64,000 nt of DNA from Solwaraspora sp. WMMD792 (GCF_029626105.1 NZ_JARUBH010000009.1:806001-870000), one strand, 5' to 3'. Counted from the stretch's first letter, positions 17,297 to 26,308 are shown. Notes: a model not told the origin generated them from the sequence alone. Made by a program: numbers and translations.

Positions 17297-18019
17297 TCAG
17301 CCGGGTGCCGTAGCGGGGTCGCCGCGTAGCGCCCGGAGCACGTCAGCGCGGGTGTGGAAAACGTGTTCGTGGGCGATACGACCGGCGGTGGCCGCATCGC
17401 GCCGCCGGATCGCGTCGATCATCTCGCCGTGTTCACGCAGCGAGTCGTCCCGGCGTTGCGGGGCGACGGTGGCGAAGTAGAACCGGGTCCGGATGCTGAG
17501 GGTCCGGACGAAGTCGATCAGGAACTGGTTCTGGGCACACTCGGCGACCGTTACGTGGAAAACGGCGTTGATCTCGCCGAGAGCGAACGGATCGACGGCC
17601 GCCCGCTGCCGGCTGAGGATGCCGTCGAGCTGGTCCAACTGGGCGGTGGTACGTCGTTCCGCGGCCAGCACGGCGGCGTGTGACTCCAGTTGCAGACGTA
17701 GCTCGAACAGGTCGGCGAGTTCCTGCTCGGTGCGTGCCCGAACGAATGCGCCGAGGTGGGGGCGGGTGTCGATCCAGCCGGCGGCGTGCAGCGACCGTAG
17801 TGCCTCGCGGACCGGGATGTGGCTGACGCCGAGCTGTTTGGCCAGCGCCTCGGCGTTCAGATGGGTGCCGGGTGCCAGGACGCCGGCCAGGATCGCTTCT
17901 TCCAGCAGGTCCCGCACCTGGTCACCGGTGTGTCCGGCCCGCTCGGTGCGGCGCAACCGCGGCAACGCGGCTATTCCGCCCGGCTCCGGGTGTCCGCCCG
18001 GTTCCACGTCAACGGTCAC
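17297..18019 (-). CDS. GntR-family transcriptional regulator, FadR/FCD subfamily
   Basis: 240 residues. N-terminal winged HTH about residues 30-95 (LLEEAILAGVLAPGTHLNAEALAKQLGVSHIPVREALRSL) and an all-helical FCD ligand domain (FELRLQLESHAAVLAAERRT, INAVFHVTVAECAQN, EHGEMIDAIRRRDA, IAHEHVFHTR) with His/Asp positions typical of the metal-dependent ligand pocket. It is divergent from the ABC uptake operon at 18258-20958. Two copies of the palindrome TCCTATAGGA lie in the shared region, one 51 bp before this start, so it probably represses itself and the transporter until a carboxylate-type ligand binds. GTG start with AGGAG 5 nt upstream. Confidence 0.88.
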   Translation of the reverse strand: MTVDVEPGGHPEPGGIAALPRLRRTERAGHTGDQVRDLLEEAILAGVLAPGTHLNAEALAKQLGVSHIPVREALRSLHAAGWIDTRPHLGAFVRARTEQELADLFELRLQLESHAAVLAAERRTTAQLDQLDGILSRQRAAVDPFALGEINAVFHVTVAECAQNQFLIDFVRTLSIRTRFYFATVAPQRRDDSLREHGEMIDAIRRRDAATAGRIAHEHVFHTRADVLRALRGDPATAPG

Positions 18020-18069
18020 GGATGCTCCTCACGGCTGTGGGCCCCGTCGGGCGCCCGGTGCTGCCCAGA

Positions 18070-18079
18070 TCCTATAGGA
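18070..18079. promoter_or_regulatory. GntR operator, copy 1
   Basis: Perfect 10-bp palindrome TCCTATAGGA, 51 bp upstream of the GntR start. Repeated once at 18215-18224. AT-rich core in a GC-rich context. Probable binding site of the adjacent GntR/FCD regulator. Confidence 0.65.
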
Positions 18080-18213
18080 ACGTCCGAGGCTTCTTCCTTC
18101 TGCTCGGTCCGGTACCGGCCCCGATCTCCGGTCATTGTCGCGCCTTCTGGCCCCTCGAAACGAGGTCTGACCGGCCCGTAATGGGGTCGATACCTTGCGG
18201 AAACACCTCGGTC

Positions 18214-18225
18214 GTCCTATAGGAC
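18214..18225. promoter_or_regulatory. GntR operator, copy 2
   Basis: Perfect 12-bp palindrome GTCCTATAGGAC containing the same core as copy 1, 32 bp upstream of the ATG of the substrate-binding protein. Copies are 145 bp apart centre to centre. Confidence 0.7.
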
Positions 18226-18257
18226 GCAACAAGTTGCCTCATGATTGGGGAGCCGAT

Positions 18258-19262
18258 ATGCGCCTCTGGACACCCGTACCCCGGCGACTGGCGTTGGTCG
18301 CGGCGGCCCTGCTCGCGCTCACCGCCTGTGGCGACGGCGGCGGTACGGCCGGCGGGCCGGTCGATCCGGCCGACCTTGTCGCGCTCGAGGGCGAACAACG
18401 AAGCGTCACGGTCGGGGTGCTGCGCCAGCCGCACCTGTCCCACCCGCTGTTCTACGACCGGTTCCTCCCGGAGAACGTCACCCTGGACATCGTCCCGTTC
18501 GCCAACTCCACCGAGATCAAGAACGCGGTGGTCAGTGGGGATCTCACCTTCGGTGTCACCGGCATCACCGCTGCGCTGCAGGGGGCGGCGAACGCCGAAC
18601 CGGTCGTGGTGGTCGCCGCGGCGGCCGACGGTGGCTCGGCGATCGTCGCGGGCGAGGAGTCCGGCATCGGCGACGTCGCCGACCTGCGCGGCAAGCGGAT
18701 CGGCTACGTACCCGGATCGGCCCAGGACATCCTGCTTCGGCTCACTCTCACCGACGCCGGCATCGACCCGGCGACCGACGTCGACCTGGTCAACGTGCAG
18801 TTCGCCGACATGCCGGCGGCGCTGGCCCGGGGCGACATCGACGCGTTCTCCGGTGCCGAGACCGGTCCGTCGGACGCCCTGGTACGGGGCGGATCAGTGG
18901 TGGTGACCAAGCCGTACGACACCGCCATGGGCAAGATCAACATCATCATGGCGACCAGTGAATCGGTGATCGCCGCCGATCCCGAGCTGGTTCAGGCCAT
19001 GGTCGAGGTGCACGCCAGGGCCACCGACTACATGCGTGACAACCCGGACGTCTGGGCTGAGGCCGTCGTCGACAAGTACGGATTCAGCGCCGAGTCCCTC
19101 GAACTCGCCGTGCCCAACATCGAACTGCGCTGGCAGATCGACGACGACTACCAGGCACAGACCCGGGTCCTCGGTGAGCAGCAGCTCCAGCTCGACCAGA
19201 TCCAGGACGAGCCCGACTACGACCGCTTCATCGACCCGTCGTTCGTCCAGGAGCTGATGTGA
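18258..19262 (+). CDS. ABC transporter substrate-binding lipoprotein (SsuA/TauA/NMT1-like)
   Basis: 334 residues. Signal peptide with lipobox LTAC (RLALVAAALLALTACG), so lipid-anchored outside the membrane. Periplasmic-binding-protein fold of the nitrate/sulfonate/taurine class: VTVGVLRQPHLSHPLFYDRF, IVPFANSTEIKNAVVSGDLTFGVTGITAAL, LRGKRIGYVPGSAQDILLRLTL, GDIDAFSGAE. Substrate unknown; such proteins also bind aromatic and aliphatic carboxylates or thiamine precursors. ATG 18258 has GGGGAG 5 nt upstream. First gene of a three-gene operon behind the GntR operator. Confidence 0.88.
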   Translation: MRLWTPVPRRLALVAAALLALTACGDGGGTAGGPVDPADLVALEGEQRSVTVGVLRQPHLSHPLFYDRFLPENVTLDIVPFANSTEIKNAVVSGDLTFGVTGITAALQGAANAEPVVVVAAAADGGSAIVAGEESGIGDVADLRGKRIGYVPGSAQDILLRLTLTDAGIDPATDVDLVNVQFADMPAALARGDIDAFSGAETGPSDALVRGGSVVVTKPYDTAMGKINIIMATSESVIAADPELVQAMVEVHARATDYMRDNPDVWAEAVVDKYGFSAESLELAVPNIELRWQIDDDYQAQTRVLGEQQLQLDQIQDEPDYDRFIDPSFVQELM

Positions 19263-19299
19263 GTACCGGGCAACGACCGAACAGCACTGGAGGCAACCC

Positions 19300-20082
19300 G
19301 TGAACCAGCTGCGGAACTGGCGCACCGTCGCGCTGGCGATCCCCGTACCGGTGCTGTTGCTGATCCTGTGGGAACTCGTGGTGCGCGGTGATCTGGTGGC
19401 CAACCTGCCCGGCCCGGTCGAGGTCTTCACCCAGTTCGGCGAACTTCTCGGTGGCCGACTCGCCTTCGATGCCCCGCTGGGTGAGCACATCTGGCAGAGC
19501 GCCCGCCGAGTCCTTACCGGCTTCGGCATCGCCTGCCTGATCGCCGTACCGCTGGGTGTGCTGATGGGACGGTCACCGCGACTGTCGTCGCTGCTCGACC
19601 CCACCGTCAACCTGCTACGACCGATCCCGGTCACCGCGTGGGCGCCGCTGATGGTGGTGATCGTCGGCATCGGTTCGAAGAGCGCCATCGTCCTGATCGT
19701 GATCGCGACGTTCTACCCGGTGCTGCTGAACACGATCGCCGGGGTACGGAACGTGCCGCCGCGACTGTTGGAGGCCGCCGCGATGCTCGGCACCGCCCGA
19801 CACCGGGTGCTCTGGCAGGTGGTACTTCCGGCGGCCCTGCCCAGCGTCTTCGCCGGCATGCGGATCGGGCTCGGGTTCGCCTGGGTGATCGTGGTCGTCG
19901 GTGAGACCGTCGGCGTCCAGACCGGACTCGGCGCCCTGATCACCCAGGCATGGCAGGTCAGCCGGACCGATCTGATCATCACCGGGATGCTGGTGATCGG
20001 ACTCGCCGGGTTCCTGTCCGACAAGGGCATGTCCGCACTGTGGCGGCTGGCCCTGCGCAACCGGCCGCTGGGTAGCAGCTGA
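19300..20082 (+). CDS. ABC transporter permease (SsuC/TauC-like)
   Basis: 260 residues, six predicted membrane helices. The cytoplasmic coupling loop has the EAA motif (LLEAAAMLGTARHRVLWQVVLPAALP). Forms the membrane channel with the neighbouring binding protein and ATPase. GTG start with GGAGG 7 nt upstream, 37 bp after the upstream gene. Confidence 0.9.
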   Translation: MNQLRNWRTVALAIPVPVLLLILWELVVRGDLVANLPGPVEVFTQFGELLGGRLAFDAPLGEHIWQSARRVLTGFGIACLIAVPLGVLMGRSPRLSSLLDPTVNLLRPIPVTAWAPLMVVIVGIGSKSAIVLIVIATFYPVLLNTIAGVRNVPPRLLEAAAMLGTARHRVLWQVVLPAALPSVFAGMRIGLGFAWVIVVVGETVGVQTGLGALITQAWQVSRTDLIITGMLVIGLAGFLSDKGMSALWRLALRNRPLGSS

Positions 20083-20133
20083 GCCGGCCATCCACCAGCG
20101 ACGCCGGCCATCCACCAGCAACGAGGAGGAATC

Positions 20134-20958
20134 ATGCCGACAGCCACCGACCCGGTGACCGCGCCGGTCACCACGGCGGTCTCCTGCCGGGGACTCGGCA
20201 AGACGTACCCCGGTAGCCGCGGCCGGACGGTCGAAGCCCTGCGGGACATCGACCTGGATATCGCCGAGGGTGAGTTCGTCTGCATCGTCGGTGCCAGCGG
20301 CTGTGGCAAGAGCACGCTGCTGCGGCTGGTCGCTGGCTTCGAGCCGGTCACCGCCGGGTCACTCACCGTGCGCGACCGGCCGGTCCGGGCTCCGGGACCC
20401 GACCGGGGAGTGGTCTTCCAGGACTACGGGCTGTTCCCCTGGCTGACAGTAGCCGGCAACATCGGGTACGGCCCTCGGCAACGCGGCGTCAGTCGCACCG
20501 AGACGCGCCGCGTCGTCGAACGCTACTTGGAGCTGGTGCAGCTGGGAAAGTTCGCCGACCGATTCCCCCACCAGCTCTCCGGCGGGATGCAGCAGCGGGT
20601 GGCGATCGCCCGGGTGCTCGCCAACGATCCGGCCGTGCTGCTGATGGACGAGCCGTTCGGCGCGCTCGACTCGCTCACCCGGGAGAAGCTTCAGCTGTCG
20701 CTGCTGCAGATCTGGCAACAGGTCCGGTCGACCGTGCTGTTCATCACCCACAGTGTTGAGGAAGCGGTACTGCTCGCCGACCGGGTGGTGGTGATGAGCG
20801 GCGGCCCCAACCACGGCGTACCCGGCCATGTCGCCGAAATCAGCTCGATCGACCTGCCGCAACCGCGGGACGTCACCTCACCGGAGTTCAACCAGATGAA
20901 GCGGCACCTGCTCGACGTGGTGCATCGGGAGGTCGCGGCCGGCGCCGCCGAAACCTGA
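20134..20958 (+). CDS. ABC transporter ATP-binding protein (SsuB/TauB-like)
   Basis: 274 residues. Walker [11 protein letters not shown]-loop in [11 protein letters not shown], signature LSGGMQQR, Walker [13 protein letters not shown] and switch His in [10 protein letters not shown]. Energises uptake by the preceding permease. ATG with GAGGAGG upstream. The last 42 codons (20833-20958) fall inside a 222-bp segment duplicated on the far side of the adjacent insertion element, so the gene itself is intact while its original terminator was split. Confidence 0.92.
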   Translation: MPTATDPVTAPVTTAVSCRGLGKTYPGSRGRTVEALRDIDLDIAEGEFVCIVGASGCGKSTLLRLVAGFEPVTAGSLTVRDRPVRAPGPDRGVVFQDYGLFPWLTVAGNIGYGPRQRGVSRTETRRVVERYLELVQLGKFADRFPHQLSGGMQQRVAIARVLANDPAVLLMDEPFGALDSLTREKLQLSLLQIWQQVRSTVLFITHSVEEAVLLADRVVVMSGGPNHGVPGHVAEISSIDLPQPRDVTSPEFNQMKRHLLDVVHREVAAGAAET

Positions 20959-21054
20959 CGTCCGCACCGGAACTGACGGCCAGATCGGCCGGAGGGCCGG
21001 CCACCCGCCCTCCGGTCGGGTCTGGCCGCAGGGCGGGCCCCGACGTCGTTGTCG
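20833..21054 (+). repeat. 222-bp direct repeat, left copy (target duplication of the IS1634-type element)
   Basis: Identical base for base to 22704-22925. It contains the last 42 codons of the ABC ATPase, its stop, and the left arm of the operon terminator up to GTTGTCG. Immediately followed by the left end of the insertion element. Long variable direct repeats are documented for the IS1634 family (IS1634 of Mycoplasma mycoides, IS1549 of Mycobacterium smegmatis). Confidence 0.9.
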
Positions 21055-22703
21055 CCCGAGTCTTATCAAATTAGTGCGCACCTGGGTGGGCGTGGATGGT
21101 CTTGAGGGCGTGGCGGAGGTCGTCGGGTAGGGGGTCTGCTGCGGTGAGGGTGTGGTCGCCGGCCTGGATGCGGATGGTGCGGTAGCGGCGGGCGGTCCGG
21201 ACGAACTTCCTGATCGACCAGCCGGTGCGGTCCTCGATCCATCTGGCGACGGCCAGGGCGGCGAACACGATCGTCAGGTGCGCCTCGATGGACTCGCGTT
21301 TGTGGTGGTAGATCGGCCGGGCAGCGAGGTCGTGCTTGGACATCCGGAACGACTTCTCGATCTGGAACAGCCGGTGGTAGGCGTCGATCACGAACCCAGC
21401 GGTGACCGGTGCCCCGTCAGGGCTGGTCGTGAGGTTGGTGGCATAGCCTTTCAGCCCGGCCAGGGCGCGGGCCTTCGCCTCCAGGGTCCGGTTGACGGTC
21501 CTGGTCTCCCCGGCCAGGTGGATGAACCGGTTGCGTTTCACCGGGGCCTTGCCCGCCACCGCCTTGACGGCCTTCGCGACCTGCTCGTCGATGCCGCGCA
21601 GGGTGCGTCGGGCCCGGTCCGCCTTGTACTGGTAGTAGATGACCTGGTCGCGGCGTCGGTCGCCGGGGCCGGCGGGCCACGGCTGGCAGAACACGTGCCC
21701 GTCACCGATCTCCTGGCCGGGGTGCTCACGCCGCCACTCGGACACCACGTAGGGAACCTCGGCGATACGGGCGCCGAGGATGAACGACAACCCGGCGTCC
21801 TCGATCGCGCGCTGGTTCGCCGCCGAGATCATCCCCGCGTCGGCCACGACCGTGACATCGGGCAGCCGGTGCGCGTCCATGAACGACCGGATGGTCGGCA
21901 CCATCGTCAACGTCTCGGCCTTGTTGCCCTCGAACGCCTCGACCATCAGCGGGAACCCGCCCGCGTCGGTCAGCAGCCCGATCGTGATCTGCGGTTCGAG
22001 GCGGCGTTCCTTGGAGAACCCGGACTCGCGGAACCCGTCACCGGTGTCGGTCTCGAAGTACAGGGTCGACACGTCGTACAGCACCAACGACGCCGGTCCC
22101 AGCCGGGCGTGCGCCGCGCACGCCGCCGACAGGCGTTGACGCCAGCCGGCCTTGGCGTACTGCGGCAGGCGGCGGTTCACCGTCGGATACGACACCGCGT
22201 CGACGCCGACCTCGTCCAGGACCCGCAGGCTGTCCTGCTTACTGGTCGGCTCGATGATCCGGGCCAGGACCAGCTGCCGGAACACCTCGTCACCGCCGGT
22301 CGCCTCGGCGAACCCGAGCTGGTCGTAGCCGCGGCACAACGCGTCCCACAGGTGCCCCATCCGCGAACTCGTGATCTCCAACGGACCGCCCGCGTCCGAA
22401 CTGTCGTCCAGCCCCAGGTCGAGCTCGCCCTGACCCGCCGCCAACCGCTGCCGCGCGACCGACTTCAACACCGCGAGCTGCGTCTCGTCGTGCGCCGACC
22501 CGATGTGCTCGATATCGCGTGACCCCCGCCGCGAGGAGTGCACGATCTGCACGGCCCTCGCACCCGAAGCCGTCTTCACAGTCCGGACGTACGGCGACAC
22601 ACCCGACAGCCTAGACGCCACGGTTTAGTGCACATCCACCACACCAAAACCCCAGGTCAGCGAACTACGGTCCGCCAAAACCCAGCCCCGTGATAAGAGT
22701 CAG
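21055..22703 (-). mobile_element. IS1634-family insertion sequence, about 1.65 kb
   Basis: Bounded exactly by the two 222-bp repeats. Ends are inverted: the left begins with CCGAGTCTTATCA (21056-21068) and the complement of the right end reads CTGACTCTTATCA (22703-22691), 11 of 13 matching. It holds one transposase gene read on the minus strand. The repeats are still identical and the transposase is intact, so insertion looks recent. Confidence 0.85.
21071..22621 (-). CDS. IS1634-family transposase
   Basis: 516 residues, intact. DDE-type IS4/IS1634-like core: LVLYDVSTLYFETD (first Asp region), VTVVADAGMISAANQRAIEDAGLSFILG (second Asp), and the C-terminal Y-x(2)-R-x(3)-I-E-x-S-F-R motif (DAYHRLFQIEKSFRMSKHDL) carrying the Glu, then YHHKRESIEAHLTIVFAALAVARWIE. 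The start is ATG at 22621, near the right end of the element. Catalyses element transposition. Confidence 0.9.
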   Translation of the reverse strand: MASRLSGVSPYVRTVKTASGARAVQIVHSSRRGSRDIEHIGSAHDETQLAVLKSVARQRLAAGQGELDLGLDDSSDAGGPLEITSSRMGHLWDALCRGYDQLGFAEATGGDEVFRQLVLARIIEPTSKQDSLRVLDEVGVDAVSYPTVNRRLPQYAKAGWRQRLSAACAAHARLGPASLVLYDVSTLYFETDTGDGFRESGFSKERRLEPQITIGLLTDAGGFPLMVEAFEGNKAETLTMVPTIRSFMDAHRLPDVTVVADAGMISAANQRAIEDAGLSFILGARIAEVPYVVSEWRREHPGQEIGDGHVFCQPWPAGPGDRRRDQVIYYQYKADRARRTLRGIDEQVAKAVKAVAGKAPVKRNRFIHLAGETRTVNRTLEAKARALAGLKGYATNLTTSPDGAPVTAGFVIDAYHRLFQIEKSFRMSKHDLAARPIYHHKRESIEAHLTIVFAALAVARWIEDRTGWSIRKFVRTARRYRTIRIQAGDHTLTAADPLPDDLRHALKTIHAHPGAH

Positions 22704-22829
22704 GCCGAAATCAGCTCGATCGACCTGCCGCAACCGCGGGACGTCACCTCACCGGAGTTCAACCAGATGAAGCGGCACCTGCTCGACGTGGTGCATCGGG
22801 AGGTCGCGGCCGGCGCCGCCGAAACCTGA
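22704..22829 (+). pseudogene. Duplicated 3' fragment of the ABC ATPase gene
   Basis: Last 41 residues plus stop of the ATPase at 20134-20958, created by the element's long target duplication. No start, not functional. Confidence 0.85.
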
Positions 22830-22925
22830 CGTCCGCACCGGAACTGACGGCCAGATCGGCCGGAGGGCCGGCCACCCGCCCTCCGGTCGGGTCTGGCCGC
22901 AGGGCGGGCCCCGACGTCGTTGTCG
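22704..22925 (+). repeat. 222-bp direct repeat, right copy
   Basis: Identical to 20833-21054. It restores the left arm of the ABC operon terminator next to its original right arm, so a complete hairpin is present only on this side of the insertion. Confidence 0.9.
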
Positions 22926-22938
22926 GGGCCCGCCCTGC
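22899..22938. terminator. Bidirectional terminator between the ABC operon/IS and the symporter
   Basis: Perfect hairpin with 17-bp arms (GCAGGGCGGGCCCCGAC and complement) around a GTCGTT loop. It was the terminator of the ABC operon before the element inserted at the loop side of the stem; only this copy is complete. It lies 32 bp from the end of the convergent symporter gene. Confidence 0.85.
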
Positions 22939-22970
22939 GGGGCGGTCCGGGATCGGAAAGACGGTCCGGA

Positions 22971-24656
22971 TCAGGCCGAGTCGCCGGTGGAGCCGGCCGG
23001 CACGGCGCGGCGGGCCGCCGGGTAACGGATGCTCTCCACCATCTCGGAGATCTCCTCCGGAGGCGGTGCCGTCATCTTCGACACGACGATCGTGACGATG
23101 AAGTTGACGATCGCACCGATGGTGCCGATGGCCTCCGGGCTGATGTCGAAGATGTGCGGGTTCGCCGAAGTGCCGAACACCTCCAACGTGTAGATCATGT
23201 ACGCGGCGGTGAACGCCATGCCGGACACCATGCCGGCGGCGGCGCCGGTGGCGTTACATCGTTTCCAGAAGATGCCGAGCACGATGATCGGGAAGAAGCT
23301 CGCTGCGGCGAGACCGAACGCGAACGCCACCACCTGGGCCACGAACGCCGGCGGGTTGATGCCGGCGTACACCGAGATCAGTACCGCCAGGCCCATGGCG
23401 ATCCGGCCGGCGAGCAGCCGCTGCTTGTCCGTCGAGTCCCGCTTGACCCGGCGGAAGTACAGGTCGTGCGAGAACGACGAGGAGATGACCAGCAGCAGAC
23501 CGGCGGCGGTCGACATCGCGGCCGCCATGCCGCCGGCGGCCACCAGGCCGACGATCGGTGCCGGCAGGCCGGCGATCTCCGGACTGGCCAGCACCAGGAT
23601 GTCGTTGTTGACGATCAGATCGGCCCCGGACGTCGGACTGTTGCTGACCGTCTGGATCGTCTGCGCGTTCTCGTTGACCGTGACCAGCCCGGTCGCCGCC
23701 CAGTTCTCGATCCATCGGGGCAGCGAGTCCGCCGCCACCCCGTTGACGTCCTGCAGCAGGTTCAGCTTGGTGAACGCGCCCACCGCCGGAGCGGTGGTGT
23801 AGAGCAGCGCGATGAAGAACAGCGCCCAGAACGCCGAGTAGCGGGCGCCCCGGACCGTCTTCGTCGTGTAGAACCGGATGATGACGTGCGGCAGACCGGC
23901 GGTACCGATCATCAGTGACATCGTCACCAGGAACACGTCGATCTGCGGTCGGGCGGAGAACGCCTCGGTGAACTGACTCAGCCCCATCTGGGTGCTGAGT
24001 GCGTTGAGTTCTCCGAGGATCTGCCCGAAGGTGACCTGCGGGATCGGCAGCCCGGTCATCTGCTGCGCCACCGCGATCGCCGGGATCAGGTAGGCGATGA
24101 TGAGCACGGTGTACTGCGACACCTGAGTCCAGGTGATGCCCTTCATGCCACCGAGCACCGCGTACGCGAAGATGATCAGCGCCGCGACGATGACACCGCC
24201 GGTGATGTCCAGCCCGAGGAACCGGCTGAACACGATGCCGCCGCCGCGCATCTGTCCGACCACGTACGTGAAGGAGATGATGATCGCGGCCACGGCGGCG
24301 ATCGTCCGTACCGTCTCCGAGTAGCGGTCGCCGACGAACTCCGGGACCGTGAACTTGCCCCACTTACGCAGGTACGGGGCGATGAGCAGAGCCAGCAGCA
24401 CGTAGCCGCCGGTCCAGCCCATCAGGTAGATGGAGCCGTCCGAACCGAGGAACGCGATCAGACCGGCCATCGAGATGAACGACGCGGCCGACATCCAGTC
24501 GGCGGCGACGGCCGCACCGTTGGCGACGGTCGGGATTCCCTGACCGGCCACGTAGAAGCCGGTTGTTTCCTTTACCCGGCTGCGCCAGGCGATGCCGAGG
24601 TAGAGGGCGAAGGTGAGGATGATGAAGCCGAGCGTCCAGCCCTGGATCTGGGTCAC
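22971..24656 (-). CDS. Sodium/solute symporter, SSS family (acetate symporter/VC_2705-like)
   Basis: 561 residues with about 13 membrane helices. N-terminal SSS signatures ATGFYVAGQG-like (TTGFYVAGQGIPTVANGAAVAADWMSAASF), VPEFVGDRY, and the sodium-site region GGMAAAMSTAAGLLLVISSS. Most like the cation/acetate symporter-related group that is encoded with a small DUF4212 protein, as here: the two genes overlap by 4 bp (ATGA). Likely takes up a short monocarboxylate with Na+. Ends near the shared terminator at 22899-22938. Confidence 0.9.
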   Translation of the reverse strand: MTQIQGWTLGFIILTFALYLGIAWRSRVKETTGFYVAGQGIPTVANGAAVAADWMSAASFISMAGLIAFLGSDGSIYLMGWTGGYVLLALLIAPYLRKWGKFTVPEFVGDRYSETVRTIAAVAAIIISFTYVVGQMRGGGIVFSRFLGLDITGGVIVAALIIFAYAVLGGMKGITWTQVSQYTVLIIAYLIPAIAVAQQMTGLPIPQVTFGQILGELNALSTQMGLSQFTEAFSARPQIDVFLVTMSLMIGTAGLPHVIIRFYTTKTVRGARYSAFWALFFIALLYTTAPAVGAFTKLNLLQDVNGVAADSLPRWIENWAATGLVTVNENAQTIQTVSNSPTSGADLIVNNDILVLASPEIAGLPAPIVGLVAAGGMAAAMSTAAGLLLVISSSFSHDLYFRRVKRDSTDKQRLLAGRIAMGLAVLISVYAGINPPAFVAQVVAFAFGLAAASFFPIIVLGIFWKRCNATGAAAGMVSGMAFTAAYMIYTLEVFGTSANPHIFDISPEAIGTIGAIVNFIVTIVVSKMTAPPPEEISEMVESIRYPAARRAVPAGSTGDSA

Positions 24657-24994
24657 TTCTCTCCCCCTTCCGCCGGTCGCTCACTGACACCGAACTGGTC
24701 GTCCATCCGGTCCATCATCTTCGCGTAGACCAGAATCAGGATCACAAAGGTGTAGATCGATCCCTGCTGGGCGAACCAGAACCCCAGTGGGAACCCGAGA
24801 ATCTCGATGTTGTTCAACGGCTGGATCAGCAGGATTCCGCAGACGAACGAGACGACGAACCAGATGGCGAGCAGGATCACCATGAGGCGCAGGTTCTTGC
24901 GCCAGTACTCCTGGCGCCAACCGTTGTCCGGTGGTGACGTCGTCGGTGGCGGTTCCCCGCCACCGACGTTCTTATCGGGGGTTACGTCAGTCAC
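24653..24994 (-). CDS. DUF4212 small subunit of the sodium/solute symporter
   Basis: 113 residues. A proline-rich cytoplasmic N-terminus, then WRKNLRLMVILLAIWFVVSFVCGILL and FWFAQQGSIYTFVILILVYAKMMDRMD, the two-helix layout of the DUF4212 proteins that accompany VC_2705-type symporters. Probably a stability or regulatory subunit. GTG start with AGGAGG 7 nt upstream; overlaps the symporter start by 4 bp. Confidence 0.88.
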   Translation of the reverse strand: MTDVTPDKNVGGGEPPPTTSPPDNGWRQEYWRKNLRLMVILLAIWFVVSFVCGILLIQPLNNIEILGFPLGFWFAQQGSIYTFVILILVYAKMMDRMDDQFGVSERPAEGGEK

Positions 24995-25384
24995 TGTGGG
25001 GCCTCCTAGTCGTTATGGGAACGGCAGGTGACGGGCCGTGGCGCGGCGACCGGCAGGCCACCGTGCCGCGACTGTGCCGCTGTCCGATCCGCACCTCCGC
25101 TGGTCAGTCGGGACCGCCCGACGGCTTGTGCGGTCGGTCACACCCTTAATCTGGGAAGAGAACGTGACCCGGCCCGGACAGGCAATAGTTGATCTGCCTT
25201 ACGCCGGGTTGGGGCGGTGAACGGTCTACCCGGGCCTGTGAGCGGTCGGCGGTGGTGGACAAGCGGAGGGGCGTCGCCCGGTTCGTGCGTTTTGTGGTGA
25301 CTATCTGGCCGTCCAGCGGCCCCGCCCGACCACTCACCGATTGCCGGCTGGGTCACACCAGGGATCCCGGCCTAGCATCCGGAC
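24995..25384. other. 390-bp divergent intergenic region
   Basis: Promoter region for the symporter pair (left) and a small membrane protein (right). On the right TAGCAT (25373-25378) is followed by 6 nt and the ATG at 25385, a leaderless arrangement. On the left only the AGGAGG ribosome site is clear. No repeat, RNA gene or further ORF that I can support. Confidence 0.5.
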
Positions 25385-25798
25385 ATGGCTGACACCGCAT
25401 CCACCGCCGCCCCTGCCCGTCGGCGCATCCTGCACGCCGGCAGCCTCGGCATGATCATCGGCGGCCTGCTCGCGCTGGTCGGCTCGTTGCTCCCCTGGGT
25501 GATCACCCCGTTCGGGTCGCTCTCCGGCACCGCCGGTCCCGGGCTGTGGACGCTGTCCGCCGGCTTCATCGCCGTCGCCGGCGCGCTGCTGCCGTACCGC
25601 AAGGTAGCCATCGCCCACGCCCTGCTACCCGGGCTCGCGGTCGCCGTCATCATCGGCTGGCAGGCTGCCCGGCTGGTCTACCTCAGCTCGACCACCGGCA
25701 GTTGGGGGCAGCTGATGCCCGGGATCGGGATGGTCATGGTGGCTGGCGCCGCGGTCGTCCTGCTGCGTACCGCGATCCGGCTGATCTCGATCCGCTGA
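25385..25798 (+). CDS. Small integral membrane protein, function unknown
   Basis: 137 residues with four hydrophobic segments (LGMIIGGLLALVGSLLPWVI, LWTLSAGFIAVAGALLPY, ALLPGLAVAVIIGWQAARLVYL, LMPGIGMVMVAGAAVVLL). No family recognised with confidence; similar to short actinobacterial four-helix proteins. Start supported by the leaderless -10 TAGCAT. Confidence 0.65.
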   Translation: MADTASTAAPARRRILHAGSLGMIIGGLLALVGSLLPWVITPFGSLSGTAGPGLWTLSAGFIAVAGALLPYRKVAIAHALLPGLAVAVIIGWQAARLVYLSSTTGSWGQLMPGIGMVMVAGAAVVLLRTAIRLISIR

Positions 25799-25906
25799 CG
25801 ACCCGGTCTGCCGGCCGCCGGCTGGCCGCTGAGCAGCGACGGAAGACCGGCGGCGGACGACCGAACGTACGGTGTTGATCTCTGCGGGAGCTGGGAGACT
25901 GAGCCG

Positions 25907-26308
25907 GTGACCTACCAGAACCCCTACCAGTCGGGGCCGCAGCAGCCGATGCCCACGTCGGGGCAGCCGTACCAGGGGCAGCCGTACCAACCGGGCGGCT
26001 ACGCCCCCGTCCCGGGCCAGGGCCCGGCGGTGCCGAAGTCTGCCGGCGCGGCGGTCGCCCTGGAACTGGTGCCCGGCCTGTTCGGGATCTTCGGGATCGG
26101 CAACATCTACGCCGGCAAGATGGCGACCGGCATCGTGCTGATGGTCTCGTTCTGGGTGTTCTTCTGGATCAACGTCCTGCTCACGTTCATCGTCATCGGC
26201 TGGATCACCCTGCCGATGACCTGGGTGGCCTATCTGGTGGCCGGCCCGGTCCTGGCGCTGCGGGCGACCGAGAGGTACAACTCGCGGCTGCTGTCCGGCC
26301 ACCACTGA
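25907..26308 (+). CDS. TM2-like domain membrane protein
   Basis: 133 residues. A Pro/Gln/Tyr-rich cytoplasmic tail with repeats of GQPYQ (residues 1-45), then two membrane hairpins: LELVPGLFGIFGIGNIYAGKMATGIVLMVSFWVFFWI resembles the TM2 domain (G-x-x-G-I/H-x-F-Y-x-G). Role unknown. GTG start; GAGACT lies 6 nt upstream, another possible leaderless promoter. The stop codon lies inside the terminator stem at 26302-26339. Confidence 0.7.
   Translation: MTYQNPYQSGPQQPMPTSGQPYQGQPYQPGGYAPVPGQGPAVPKSAGAAVALELVPGLFGIFGIGNIYAGKMATGIVLMVSFWVFFWINVLLTFIVIGWITLPMTWVAYLVAGPVLALRATERYNSRLLSGHH

Noticed and set aside
17215-17397. N-terminal extension of the LtrA protein
   Set aside because: Would overlap the GntR coding region by about 100 bp and lacks LtrA character; GTG 17214 fits better.
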